Assembly: GCF_047495875.1 (NCBI RefSeq)
Contig: NC_092467.1
Location: 26,228,066-26,292,065 of the forward strand
Direction: 5' to 3'
Length of the DNA: 64,000 nt
Source of the DNA: Pithys albifrons albifrons
Lineage: Eukaryota > Chordata > Aves > Passeriformes > Thamnophilidae
This document shows, piece by piece, positions 14,101 through 26,687 of the stretch. The position numbers and the translations under genes are program-made. Position 1 is the first letter of the stretch, and every line of letters begins with the position of its first letter. Below the pieces are notes generated by a model that saw only the letters and a list, made by a program, of their open reading frames with translations, did no database searches and had not been told where the DNA came from.

Positions 14101-17100
14101 TTCATTCTATTATATTTAGTGCTCTGTCTTCCCCTGCTATAACAGCTTGCTTGATTGCCTTGTCCACCTGCTGTGCTATACTCTTTTAGCTCTGAAAGCA
14201 CTCTGGGAAAGTGAGGATCATTTATGATATACTTGTATAGCACCTCACAGAACAGGATTGTGGCTTCTGGTCAGCACTGCAGTGTCAATGTGCTATTGAT
14301 CATCTGAACGTTCAGGCTCCCTTGCTGATCTATTTCAATTCAAATGAATATACTAAATTTATTATTAATAATACCAAATGTGACCAGTCTGAGAGTCTTT
14401 TCCCATTTCTGTGACATCCTTCTTTTGGTTCCTGACAGTCCCAAGATACAGCCTTTCCATGATGCACCTCACTCATTGCTTTGCAGAGTATCAGAGCACA
14501 GCTCAGCCCACTCTATGATTAAAGACTGGTCTTGTAAACAAGAAAAAACCTTTCTCTCACCCAGCTGTTACTTGGAAAATCAAATGCAAAGCCCCTGCCT
14601 CCCTTTCTTCCCCTGGGCATGGTGGAGACACACCAAAGAGGGGTCAGGCCACCAAGATTCAACAGCCCTGGCAGACCCCTAGGATAAATGCTGCATTAGT
14701 CTCAGAGTGTTGGAAAGCTTCAGTCCTTCTGCAAGCATTTGGAGTCTGAATGGCAGTGATAAAAGGGAGAGGGCAGCAAAACCCACCCCCACTCACAACC
14801 ATCACAACAGCATGCCAGTGTTATTAGAAATCCAGCTGTTCTCTGCAAACTGGCAGGATTTACTGGTATATTTTGGTTAAAGAGACAGATGAAATTCCCC
14901 TTCCCCATCCATTATCATTGTATAATCTATACAATACATCAGCTCAATGGCCACGGCAGTAAAGAAGAGGGGGAAGCAGCATTAGTATTCAGAGCACACG
15001 CACTACACAAGGCAGCAGGTTTATGATCTGCACAACCTGAAATAAGCACTTCTCTTCCCTGGGGAGCCACGTTAACACCGAGGAACTGCATGTTAAGTCA
15101 CACATACTTCTGCTAATATACATCCTTTCCAGTCTAGGAGGGAACAAGAAGGCACGATACCTGTCCCACTCACTCTGGCAGAGACTGGCTAATGTTTCTG
15201 TGGCTCAACACTGCCTGTCCAGAAATGTCACATCCTTTTCCTGATCCCAACTCCTCCATATTGGCAGAGTGCTCTTCTTCCAGCTCTTAGGCACCAACCA
15301 GGCAAAGCCATCAGCTGTCACATCTACCTCCTCCCAGCCTATTCTGACATTCCCCCTCTGCCTGGTGCCGGGGGCAGCAAAGAAGTAATCTGCTAGGAGA
15401 TTAATTGCTCCCTCTGCCATGTCAGCACAGCTATGATGGCTTCTGTATTTATAGGGAGCACAGGGAAAAGGGTTTTGTGGACATTTTTTTTTGCCGTGTG
15501 TACATAACGGAGTCTAACAGTTGCATGGAAACAGCTCGTTTCCAGATTCTGACACCATATAGCCCCTGTTTTCTTGAATGGATGTGCCAAGTCACCCAAT
15601 TTCTTACCAAGAGTATAAATGATCCTGTGTTGCTCTTAAGCAGATAATAATCCTAAGAAAGAGGTTATATAGGAATGGTTGCATTTGAACACACCAAAAT
15701 TCTTCCAAGAAATCACTGGCTGCCACTGCCTTTCATTTCCAGGATCCTGGGAATAGCTGCAAAACAGCCACCTACATTTATGCTCTGCCCTCAAAATTGC
15801 TTTATGTCCATCTGCACCAAAGCTGACATGAAAAAGGGATCTCTCTCTGCTCATTCCTCCCTCCTATCTTGGTTCCATTCTTCTGGCTGCCCAGGGACCC
15901 AAATGAAAACTGTTTTGTCAGGTTGGTTTTCTGCAGGGTTGGTCCTTTTCTAGCTCACATAACTGCCAACACAAGCACTGGTCCTGGCAAAAAGGAGATG
16001 GCAGGGATGCACAGCCAGGAGGGAAAACAGAACTGAACTGCCCCTTTGGGTACCAGCACACATTTTCCTTAGCTGAAAGCAACTGTGAAACAGCAGTCTC
16101 CAATCTCTCTCTGCTTCAGCAGAAAAGAACTGTGTCCCTAAATAAAGTTTCCTTTAGAGCCTACAGCCTAAATTTTCAAATGTTCACCAGGAGTAGTTTT
16201 CAAGAGCTCAACACCTTGAAAGCTCCTGAAACTCAACACTTAAACATGTGTCTTTTAGGAGACTTCCCCTATGAGAAATAAACAAAGAAAAAAGGTTCCT
16301 TCTCCAAACAGAAGATGAAACATCACATCTCTGAACCACTTAGAGATACTTCACAAGACTCTTCCAAGTCATAAAGAGATTGCAACATCTGGGAGTTAAC
16401 ATGCTGACCAAGACATGTCAGTGGGAACTTTGGGCAGGTGTCCCTGCTCAGAAGTGATGCACATCCTCAAATTATTTAATCTTTCTTTATTAATATAGTA
16501 TTGGTTTAGATAATGAATGCTCATTATTTAGATTTGTCTCAGGATTGCTTTGACATTACACAACACTGCCCTTAGGACCAGCACTATAAATTAAAAAGCA
16601 AGCTGCCATCATTTTAAGTGCTGCAATTTCAAAAATAAAAAAAAAAGAACAGCTGTCACACAGGAAAAGCAAACAACAAAAATGGAACCTAAACAAACAT
16701 TCCCTTAGGCTGCTACTGTTCTCCTAATACAATACCTTGGATAGTATTTCCCTGTCCTTACTCACAGAGTAGCAGTTGGAACAGGAAGACTGGACTTTTC
16801 TATTGACAGGTGATAAATCTTTTCCTGGTGAACTGAAGGTGAGTACTGAAACCATCATTTGTATAATATGATAAAACTTCACCACAAGGAAAGGGGCTCT
16901 TGCAGAGATTGTGAGAGTGATCATTAGTTTCTGGTGATCTCATGTAAATGGGTATAACTTGAAAAAACCCTCAGGAAGTCTGTCCAGAAAGGTCTTCATC
17001 AAGCATTAATTCCTCAGCTGCCTTCCCTGACAGCTGGTGAATCTGTCTAGGTGAACAGATGTTGCTGAAATGGGGGAGTGGAAGTGAGGAAAGGGATGTT

Positions 17101-17483
17101 AATTACATTGGAAAAGGTTCTGAGATGCTGTTTGGGGTGGAACAGTCTGAAACTGTGACACACACTAATCACATGTTGTGCCTTCCTATGTTTACAGAAA
17201 ACAGGCAAAACACTTTCCTCACTCTTTCTCTTTAGTCTGCTCACCTAGAAGGAAAAATAGGTGCTCTCATCAAGGCAGAATTTGACCTCCAATGGGTAAT
17301 TTCTACAGTTAAGGAAAATACTTCCCCTCTTTACTTGCAGTTTCTGTTTTTCACTTAATTGTTGCAAAGACAAGTCCTGCTGGCACAAACAAGACTTGAA
17401 TGTAACCTGTAAAGATAGAACACAGAAGCGGCCTGGCTCTGCCCCCTGCACCAGCAGAGAGAGCGATCTCAATTGTTCAGGAG

Positions 17484-17868
17484 TCACAGAATCATAGAAT
17501 AGTTTGGGTTGGAAGGGACATTTAAAGGCCATCTAGTCCAACTCCTCTGCAATGAGTAGGGACATCTTCAACTAGATCAGGTTGCTCAGAGCCCAGTCCA
17601 ACCCAGCCTTGACTGTTTCCAGGGATGGGGCTTTTACTGCCTTTCCATGCAACCTGTGTGACTCTTTCACCTCTCTCATCCTATAAAATTTCTTCATTAT
17701 ATCTAGTCTGAATCTCCTATATTTTAAAACTGTTACCCCTTCTCCTGTTGGTATAGGCCCTACTAAAATCCTGTGCCCATCTTGTAAGCTCCCTTGAAGT
17801 ACGGAAAGGCTGCAATTAAGTCTGCCTAAAGCCTTCTCCAGGAATTCAGGAGAGCACTGCCAAGTACT
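17484..17868 (-). mobile_element. CR1 LINE fragment with end of ORF2
   Basis: The plus strand starts with TCACAGAATCATAGAATAG and TTTGGGTTGGAAGGGACA, the reverse complement of a CR1 3' terminus, and continues into the end of the CR1 reverse-transcriptase ORF. The minus-strand translation shows the CR1 C-terminal signature: RFRLDIMKKFYRMREVK, then VKAPSLETVKAGLDWALSNL. It is 5'-truncated, as is usual for CR1, and degraded (HWN replaced, frame decayed further upstream). The upstream limit near 17868 is approximate. Confidence 0.92.
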
Positions 17869-20027
17869 ACAGTAACTCTGCACTCCTCACCAGGAGTCAG
17901 GGCAGGGAAACCTCTTCCAGACTAACTCCTGAAGATGAGGTAGCATGGAGGAGCCTAGTTAGGGAACAGCACCACTCAGTAACTGACAGAACAAGGACAG
18001 CTTGAATCTCCATTTATAGCTTCAGTTGTGTGGGCATCTTCAGGGCTGGATGTGGCCTTTGCATGCCAGGACAGGAGAATACAGACAGGGCTGGAGCAGA
18101 GCTTGGCCTTGCCAACACTTCAGGCTCTGGGATTTGCTCCCAGGTGGGTTGGGAACTCAGTGATCCTGCTGACAAGGCAAATATAATGCATAGTCAGCAC
18201 AATTCACACTAAACTTTGGCTGCTCTTGGTTCCTGCATGAAAATGCAATTTTGGTTTGGGCCAATAATTGTATTAAGGACAGAAAGTTAAACAAAGGCCA
18301 AGGCAGGAGGGAAAGAAACGCCACAGGGAACCAACACACGCTCCTGAGTCACAACCTTCATTGCAACTGCCACTTCTGAGCACTTTCCTGAACCAGACCT
18401 TCAGCAAAGCAACAGTACCAATAATTGCATTTGGGTAAAGGGAGGAGACAAAGCCTTGGGAATTGAAATGGGGATAGTCCCCACTGCTAACAGCTACACA
18501 AATACTCTCCTTATCACAGACCACCTCCTCTTGGGATAAGCAGCCAATGCACCTGTCGCTGGAAAGAGCTCAGTTAGCAGTACCAGCAAATGGCACTTGT
18601 GAATACACAGCATATTTCTTGGGTTGTGTCACCCCCATAACTTCCTGTGTCTGACAAACAGCCTTTTCGGAACAGCCCTCCAGTCTTTTGTATCAGCTCT
18701 TAAATGCCACGGATTGTGGCCTGGCAACTACTGCTGGAGGAGTAGAGCTCAGCTCATGTCATTAAGCAGAGACCAGCTCAGCATCTTTCTAACAATAAAG
18801 CCCTGCTTTGATTGTAATTTTTCTAAATAATCCTGCTTGGTACCAACGTAGTGCCTCAAAGCCCAGGAATGCAACACAGGTTTCATACACACACTAATAA
18901 ATGTAGCTCCACAGCTAATTTTAGATATCTGAACCTAATTATTGCTAAATTGCAGATGGGTAAACCAAAACAAAGATCTAGAGCACGTTGGCTGAAGTTT
19001 ACTAAGCCATTTGCAGAATTAGCAAAAATAATAAGAACAAAACCCCAAATAAAACACAAAACCAAAGCAAAACAAACACTCTCCACTGGAGTATTTGGTC
19101 CTTTGTTTGCTGCTGTGAACAAGAACTCAAATCACCATAGATACAAGTCAGACTTACAGAGGAAATTAAAAAAGAGAAGCAAGTCCAATATGTTTAGTTA
19201 TTTAACTGAGAGTAAAGCTAAAAAACCCATACGGGATTATTCAGGCCTAAAACCAGCTATTGAGGAGGGGAGGAAAGAAAACAAATATTTCAACCAAATT
19301 GACATTAAGACCTCTGTTAATCACAAAGACATTCTAGAAGATAAAAGTATGCAAAAAAAAAGTCAGTGAAGGTCAAGAATAGGCTCCTACAGCAACTCAC
19401 AGACATAAATGCCACTTAGGTACAAAACTTTGAGTCACTTGGCTGAGATTCACGAGTTGGGTACTTATTCTCTGCATAAGGGCTCAAAGGTAATAATCAC
19501 AAATGGTGCTATTTAAATGGAAAATAAATAGCCCTGTCTCTTTAAGGACATCTTGTCTCATTCTCAGTGGAATAGTGGCAGCCATAAAAAAAGCTATGAT
19601 TTCAGTATTTCTCGTTATAACTTCTCTCCCCACTCATCTAAAAATAAAAGGCTGCTCTGTAGTTCCAGATCAATCTAACCAAAAGAAGAATTCACTTACA
19701 AAAACAAAATAGCAGCTCTGACACTAGTTACGTATTCATCACATGTGAAAATGGCCCCATAATGCTGCCTTCAAACCTTTCCAACAAGTTGTATTAAATT
19801 AGGTTGGGTTTGCTTTTTTTTCCCTTCCACCAAAAGCAAAATAAATATAGCTTTATTTAATGCTACTAAAAGGTTCAGATTCAACTGGAACCCCAAGGCA
19901 TGTGGCTTTGTTGTTAAAGCACATATTCTGACTCTATTGATTGGTGCAGTCCTCTGTGCAAGAGAATTTGTCACATCAATAGCAACTGAAAAATACTCAG
20001 GAGCTGTAATATGGTTTAAATGAGCAG

Positions 20028-20765
20028 TTACCACATCAATATAAAGAGCATTTTCAGTGGCACTAGATAGGAACCCTTTTGCAAACCTAGTATTTGTTTT
20101 AAGATAAAGGATGACAACTTTTTTACAAGGAAGATTTTTTTTAAGTAATGGTGAGCAAAGCAGCACCCCCTGTAACTGCCTTGTGATGACAGCACTCTCT
20201 GGGCAATAAAAGCCACAATGGGCAGAAAACTTCCAAGTAGAAAAGGAATGGCAATGGTCCAAGCCAGATGAATGTAAGGATGGCAGAATAACTTTTGCTC
20301 CTTTGCCTCCATAGGCTTTTCCATTGTTGCAGCCCAGAGCATACCTGTGTCACAGCTGCAGGTCCACTCCAGACTCTGTACCAGAGCCCCCACCTGGCAC
20401 AGCACATGACCTGGGAGATCCAAATCAGACACAAATGCACACTGCTCATGACAGTAGGAGAGAAGATTCCCGATTTGTGCTCGGTGCCAAGCAAGACCTA
20501 GGGGAGAGTAAAACTTCTGCCATGCCTCCCCCGCATCCCCAGCCTCATGGGAGAAGGCAATACACAGAAATGGTCTTCTTCTGTTTGGTTTTCTCCTTCT
20601 TTTATCTGGGTGACTGATCCTGGCAACCGCTATATTTTTAAGCCAACAGGGTGTCAAAAGCCACTTTGGATTTCTAATTCTGAAACTTGGATGGGAGGAG
20701 AAGATCTCAGCTGCCACCACCTTACCAGGGGGTAAGTAACCCCCTCTGCACCTACAGCCTGACAC
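20028..20765 (-). other. Unassigned long ORF, 245 codons
   Basis: An ATG-to-stop frame of 245 codons, by far the longest in the window. I recognise no family. It shows a basic run (KRRRKPNRRR, residues about 55-64), many Cys and Trp residues, and one hydrophobic stretch (about residues 166-189, containing WTIAIPFLLGSFLPIVAFIA) that could be a membrane segment. Other frames across the same bases are also fairly open (for example minus 20141-20494 and plus 20324-20617), which suggests a local scarcity of stop triplets rather than selection on one frame. No splice context, promoter or homology ties it to a gene. Chance is the default explanation, with an unrecognised repeat or retrocopy as the alternative. 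Confidence 0.15.
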
Positions 20766-21370
20766 TCCAGTTGTCCTGGCTCCATGTGAGTACCAAGCCC
20801 CCAGCTGATATCGGATGTGATCTAGGCAAGCACAGAGAGAGACTCATTTGCCTCAGTAACATGTGGTCTAAATTTAAAAGTCGACAAAATGCAAGAAGGG
20901 CCACTGAGGACAAGTTCATGAAGCTCACAACAGGCTGGAGTGGATGATTCTTCCTGCTGCATTAGAGGATACTGGGCTTGTGAAGTCTGACACAGAACAG
21001 CTGGTCTCACAGACCCATCCCCTCCCCAAGGCGTGTAGTCTCTGCTTCAGTCACAAGTGAATTTGAAAAAAAGGAAAAAAAAAAGAAATTTATGGCAAGG
21101 AACAAACCTCCATTTTGTGGGCTTGAAAAATCCCTATTTTTCAATAACGAGAAATAGTTCTGTATTTTCAGGGGATGGAACATACTTTTCCTGACTTGGT
21201 GTATTTATAGAGTATAATTCTCTCTCAATCACATCCCTCTATCCCTTGGGTTAATGTACAACAGACATTTTGTCATTCAGGCAAAAATCCCACTAAAGGA
21301 AGACGAGAAGTGGCATGTGCTGCAAGTTTTGAATGAGATGAGAAATTTCACACTATCCTGATATCTTCTG

Positions 21371-21543
21371 GGTAACTGCTTATTTTATGATGACTAATAG
21401 GCAATTACTATGGTAATACTGCAATACAACATGTGTGAGGTTTGGAAATGAGAAATTATAGGTAACTACTTTGGACTCATTTCTATGGTAACAAAAAGTA
21501 ATTGTCATTAAATACCAGTTATATTGCGGCTGTACCTGGTAAT
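21371..21543. promoter_or_regulatory. Cluster of five GGTAAY motifs, X-box-like
   Basis: GGTAAC or GGTAAT occurs five times on the plus strand: 21371, 21412, 21461, 21487 and 21538. The second lies in the inverted repeat ATTAC-TATG-GTAAT (21404-21417) and the fourth in CTATGGTAAC, both resembling RFX-type X-boxes, whose half site is GGYAAC. Two segments also look like diverged copies of each other (from 21399 and 21459). This may be an enhancer bound by RFX proteins, or a decayed tandem repeat. No functional evidence exists in the sequence alone. Confidence 0.25.
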
Positions 21544-24174
21544 TATAGATTTTTTTATGCCCAGTAACATAAATAAAACCAATAAATTTATTCAAAAGGT
21601 CCACAATTGTTTACTTATATGTAGTCATATAGAATACACAATGACAAACACCTAATTAGGAAAAATAAACTCCATTGAGAGGTTCATCTTGTCATCTGAG
21701 ATGGATACTCTGTTTTTTGATTCAAGGCAGTGCATGAATTTCACATGTATTAAATGAGGCTAAAAAAAAACAAACAACCTTCCCCATCAGAAAAATAGAT
21801 GAAAAATAATGAAGAGGCCTTGTATAAATGGTGGCAGGCACACAGATAGCCATGTCTCACAACTGAACAAGTGAGAGTAAGAACCTCATAACGTATCAGT
21901 CACTGTGAATATACATACACACACATATGTACATGTGCAGGTGCATCCCCCAAAGTGATATTATCGAAGACCAAAATCAGAACTCCTAATTGTTATGAAA
22001 TATAGCTCTGACTGAGAGCTAAAATAATTTGGATAAAGTCCACATGTGCATATACTTTTAAAAACCCTCATAAATTTTATGTCAGCATGAATGCTGAACT
22101 TTGGCCTATTTCTAGAGTCACAGAAATAAAGTCCTCAAAAATCTATTGACGATAAATCTGAAAAGTTTCACCTGGTCCAAAGCCAAGTTTTCTGTTTGTA
22201 TTTCAAGTCTTTCAAAAGGAATGTTTAGAAAGGGCCAGATTGCAACAAATCATGCCATTAACAAACAAAAACAAAAAAAGCTTGTCCTTTATAAAATGCT
22301 GGTATCAATCATTCAAAATGTTTCCCAAACCTTCCCAGCTCCTTTTTTTTCACAATTTACAAAATTCATCTCCTTTCCACAAGCTATTTCAGTCCTTCCA
22401 AAACTACATTTCTGGGGCAAAAATATACCATTTGTTCAAAATATTCAATCCTAACACAGCTTTCATATGGATACTGACACTGTTAATGGTGGATTTGGTT
22501 TCTCAATCTGAGTAGGGCTAGCCTGCTTTCTGTCCAACAAATTACTTTGTTAACCCCTAAAACAACCAAGCAGTAAATATCGTGTTGAGCTCAAAAATAT
22601 TGTACCTGACAGTGAAATGAGAAAGGATTAGCATCAGCATGTGCTCTTGTCTCCCCATTCACACAAGTTCTTGCAGTCCCCACAATCAAGCAAGAAGGAT
22701 ACAGTAATGATGACAGTTCGGAACATTTCAGCTAATTCATGGCTTTAATTTACCAAAGGCTGATACTGTCACAGTTATCCAACTGAAGGCAATACAGAAA
22801 CAGCAAAGAACAGGAAGACTTACTGGGTCATGCGACAAAGCCTTTAGAGAACGGTCAGGATATTTAACTGCCTTGTCATGGCATTTCTGGGATACCTCAG
22901 TGAAGAGGTGCCCAGACTAAGCAACACATCCCTTTTGGTGCCAGTATAGGATTTCATGTCTAAAAGGTGAGGCTGACAAATTGGAACTAATCTAAGGCGG
23001 TGTGGTACAGTCATCTCGCCTGCAGGGACAGATTTCAGCATTCAGCTGCAGAATGCCAGCTTAAGAACAAGCTCTCGATAAAGGAAAGTTCAGGCCAAGC
23101 CTGGGGATGAATGACTTTTAAATCGAGAACACTTTTTTAGTTCCCTTAGTCTACCCCCACCTCCCTGGGGATGGCAATAGGTTCAGAAGATGGTAATGCT
23201 GTACTGCAAACAGAGGAAGAAAAGTTGAGAAATCTCTCTTCCCTTGTTTTCCTTTATTTCCTAAAGCTGTTTCACAGTTTAATCCATCAGAGAGTGTGAG
23301 ATTAGTGTTATGGAGAAACACACAAATATTTTTATTTTTGTGCCATGTTATTTCAAACTAAAGCTAAAGATCAAGACATGCAACCCCAGCATAAGGGGGT
23401 TTTCAATTCAAGTGAGAGCTCAGGACAAGCTGCCAGCTAGAACAGAGGGCAAATTACACTCAAGTCCCACTCTTTTAGCTGGGTCAACCAATAACATCTT
23501 CCTGGGCAATTTAATTACAAGCCTGTGTGGCATAGCCTTTTTTACACACTATAACTGTAAAGCCAGTTAGTTGCATTTAGAAGTGTGGTAATACCAGCTT
23601 TAAAGACATCAAGAAAAGAATGAAGCCTGTCTTCCTGTTTCAAGAAAGACTCTACACTCTTGGCCACAGCATGGCAGGTCTCTGTCATTATGTTAGGAGG
23701 AGCTGGGTATATTCATGTGGAAAAAAAAGGACTATAGAGGGGTTTTTCACTGAAGAGAGTTCAGTGTAGTAACCATACTCACAAAAGAGTATGCCAGCAA
23801 AACAGCACACAGGCAGCACGGCAAGCAGGAGAAATCCCAGTCAGCCATTCAGTACTTTGGCTTGCAGGTAGATTTGCACTCTGAAGGGCTCCACTTCTCA
23901 GTGGCTTATCCATCCAAAATTCCCACCCAGCCCATTCTGATTACTGTAGCATGGTTTACAATTTTTCATTTCTCACTTTTTTTCAGAAAGAAATAGATGA
24001 AAACCAACTCTCTTTGCTTATGTGCTGAAGTTATTAAGAGATAGAAGCATACTAGTTCAATTTCTACTAAAAAAACTCCAATAACTTATGTCCTAAGTAA
24101 CTTTTTCCCATTTATTAAAAAAACCCTAAGAACTTTTTTCAAATTATGTATAGACCTTCCAAACACTCTAAAGT

Positions 24175-24440
24175 AGAATCATAGAATCATAGAGTCGATT
24201 GGGTTGGAAAAGACCTCCGAGATCATCGAGTCCAACCCTTGGTCCAACTCCAGTCCATTTACTAGATCATGGCACTCAGTGCCACGCCCAATCTGTGTTT
24301 AAAAATCTCCAGGGATGGTGAATCCACCACCTCTCTGGGCAGCCCATTCCAATGCCTCGTTACTCTCTCTGTAAAGAATTTTTTTCTGATATCCAACTTA
24401 AATTTCCCCTGGCAGAGCTTAAGCCCGTGCCCCCTTGTTA
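24175..24440 (-). mobile_element. CR1 LINE fragment, best preserved copy
   Basis: It begins on the plus strand with AGAATCATAGAATCATAGAG, GTTGGAAAAGACCTCCGAGA and TCATCGAGTCCAACC, a clear CR1 3' end. The minus strand encodes [20 protein letters not shown], then [20 protein letters not shown] and [15 protein letters not shown], the canonical C-terminus of CR1 ORF2. This portion has no stop or frameshift, so the copy is younger than the other three. CR1 similarity stops abruptly near 24440; the open frame extending to 24657 is host sequence by my reading, so the element is strongly 5'-truncated. Confidence 0.95.
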
Positions 24441-26438
24441 AGAAAAGCTTAATCACCCTCATACATTCCACAAGGCACTTTGTCTTTTCATTTCTAACTG
24501 TATGGGTCCACAAATTCTTAAACTCTTTCATAAACTTGGATAAATCAGTAAAGTTTAGCACCTTGTTTCCATGCATCTTTATACACTGAACACTGACATT
24601 CATTTCCTTGACCACTTCTTTTAGAGCCAATTGAATGTACACACGACATATAAACAACTTTCCTCACAGATGTGTCTGTGCTGCAAGCACTTTGCTTTAT
24701 AGCTGCAATATTACACTCACTTGTTGCTGGTTATGAACCCTGCACCACATGAAAGTCCCTCTAGAGTCACAACCCATTTGGTCTGTTCTCTTGAGAATAA
24801 GCAACAGTTTATAGGAAACAGGCAATTCTTGGCAGCATCATTGCAGATTTGGCTTGAACTCCCAAGTCTCAGTTCAGAAGAACAAAGTGACAAGGATTTT
24901 GGAGGAGAGCACAGGACTCACATCCTCAGTGAAAGTCCTACATCCCCAAAAATGACGATGAAGAAAATCTCATCAGCCAACTGTTACCATCTCATCCTGG
25001 GTAAATGAGTAGTTAGTTCCTGTTTCGATCTCAGGAGAACTAGTACATCCCATGCCTTCTATGAGAATTGCTGACACACTCAGGCTTTTAATGGTGCCCA
25101 CTGTGCCTGGGATTTCGGAGGACAGTGAAGTGCATCCGACAGTGTATTTTGCCAATTGTGCAAAGCTATGTACTGGTGGGGTAAAAACCCCTCCTCTCTC
25201 ACACTGGCAGGAGATCAATTTACAAACTCAAGCATGAGGTTTAATTACCCATTTCATTATCTTAGCTTGCATAGCTCTGAATATGAACCTTCAATGAACC
25301 AAAGAAATAGTCACCAGCTGTTGCTTTGAGAAAGAGCGAGATAACAAGAAGGAGAAGTTCAAATGCCTAAAACTGCTCTTGCTGCATATGGCACCTCTGC
25401 TTGCAAAAGCAGGGGATTGTCCCCAGCCAATAGATCTGTGTTAGACCACACTATATGGAAGACTTCTGAAAGTCCTATTTATGTGCTAATCTGAACAAAG
25501 ACCAGATGAGATGAAACAGAGTTATCTAGCCAATCACTGAGAAGGCTCACAGTTAAATTGTCAAATACAAGCAAGCGATCCTTAGAGATTTTTTTAGAAA
25601 TTCAGCCACTAAATTCAAGTAAATAAATTGTCATGTGCTTGTGGATTTTGTATGAGCAAGAAATAAAATGTTTGCTGTAAATTATTCACTCAGCACTTGT
25701 TAACTGCAATGCTGGCACATTACTAGGCTTTTAAATATTCTTCTCAAGATAATAGGTAGTATTTTGCTTATTACCCTCATTTTAAGTTATTAGTTACATT
25801 GGGCCATTTGTAAATACAGTGAAGAATTGCAAGAAAATCAAATGTTTTCCAAATGCCTCATTAAAAGTCTCTTTAGTTCAGGAGGGTTGAAATCCTGTAC
25901 ATCATGAAAAGTTAAACAAACAGTTTACCATCAGGCTCAGCAATTCCAAATTAATTTGCATGCCCTTTCATAATACCTGGGTTCCCCAAAGGCTTTTCAA
26001 GTTATGAGCCATATACGTATCTGTAAAGCTGCATGCCTCTCAAAAACTGTAAATAATAGTGTAGGGGAAAAACCTACAGGGCAAGAGAATTTATGGTGGA
26101 AAACAAAAACTGCTTAATTGCAACTGGGAGTTGCTTATGTGCAAGGCACCTGGAACAGAGGAAAGTGATGTAGTATCAGATTCTAGAACCAATTTCAGGC
26201 TTTATTCATGTGTGGTGACACATTCTGATAAATTCCTAGTGCTGGCAGACTCCACTACTATCCTATCACAATCTGATTTTGGATTTGTCAAGAGCTGAGT
26301 ATCACTGCAGCAGGAAGGAGATCATGTGTTCTCCAAAGTTTCACTTAAACATATATAACCACTGTTGAAATCAGCCATGCAACTCCCTGCTACTTGAGTT
26401 TAGTAAACAGCAAAGCACAGGAGGGAGAAGGAGCACAT

Positions 26439-26687
26439 ATCATAGAACCATAACAGTTGGAAAAGACCTCAAACCATCGAGTCCAACCATTAACTCAGCA
26501 TTGCCAAGTCCACTGCTAAGCTATGTCCCTAAGCATCACATCCACAGTTTTTTGAACAATTCAAGGGACAGTGACTTTATCACTGCCCTGGGCGGCCTGT
26601 TCTAATCCCTGACGACCCTTTCAGTAAAGAATTATTTCCCAATATCCAATCTAAAACTCCCCTGGCACAATCTGAGGCTGTTCCCTC
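26439..26687 (-). mobile_element. CR1 LINE fragment, decayed
   Basis: Plus-strand ATCATAGAACCATAACAGTT followed by GGAAAAGACCTCAAACCATC and GAGTCCAACCATTAAC marks the CR1 3' end in reverse. The next bases, including CCCTGGGCGGCCTGTTCTAA and CAGTAAAGAATTATTTCCCA, correspond to the end of ORF2. The reading frame contains stops, so the copy is dead. It lies about 750 bp from the acceptor side of no exon and about 880 bp below the NPDG exon donor. The limit at 26687 is approximate; sequence from there to about 26955 is not recognisably CR1. Confidence 0.9.

Noticed and set aside
18851..19369. 172-codon plus-strand ORF, lysine-rich.
   Set aside because: No recognisable domain; the composition follows the A-rich DNA (many AAA-type codons), and it overlaps another open frame on the minus strand.
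19771..20262. 163-codon minus-strand ORF.
   Set aside because: Overlaps the 245-codon ORF in another frame and has no recognisable feature; it strengthens the view that the region is simply stop-poor.
22600..22630. Another AG|GT junction with a pyrimidine tract on the minus strand (CTGTCAG|GTACAA).
   Set aside because: The donor half is poor and the tract is interrupted; likely chance.
24441..24657. Open frame continuing upstream of the CR1 ORF2 end, suggesting a longer CR1.
   Set aside because: The translated residues stop resembling CR1 at about 24440; the remainder is host sequence that happens to stay open.
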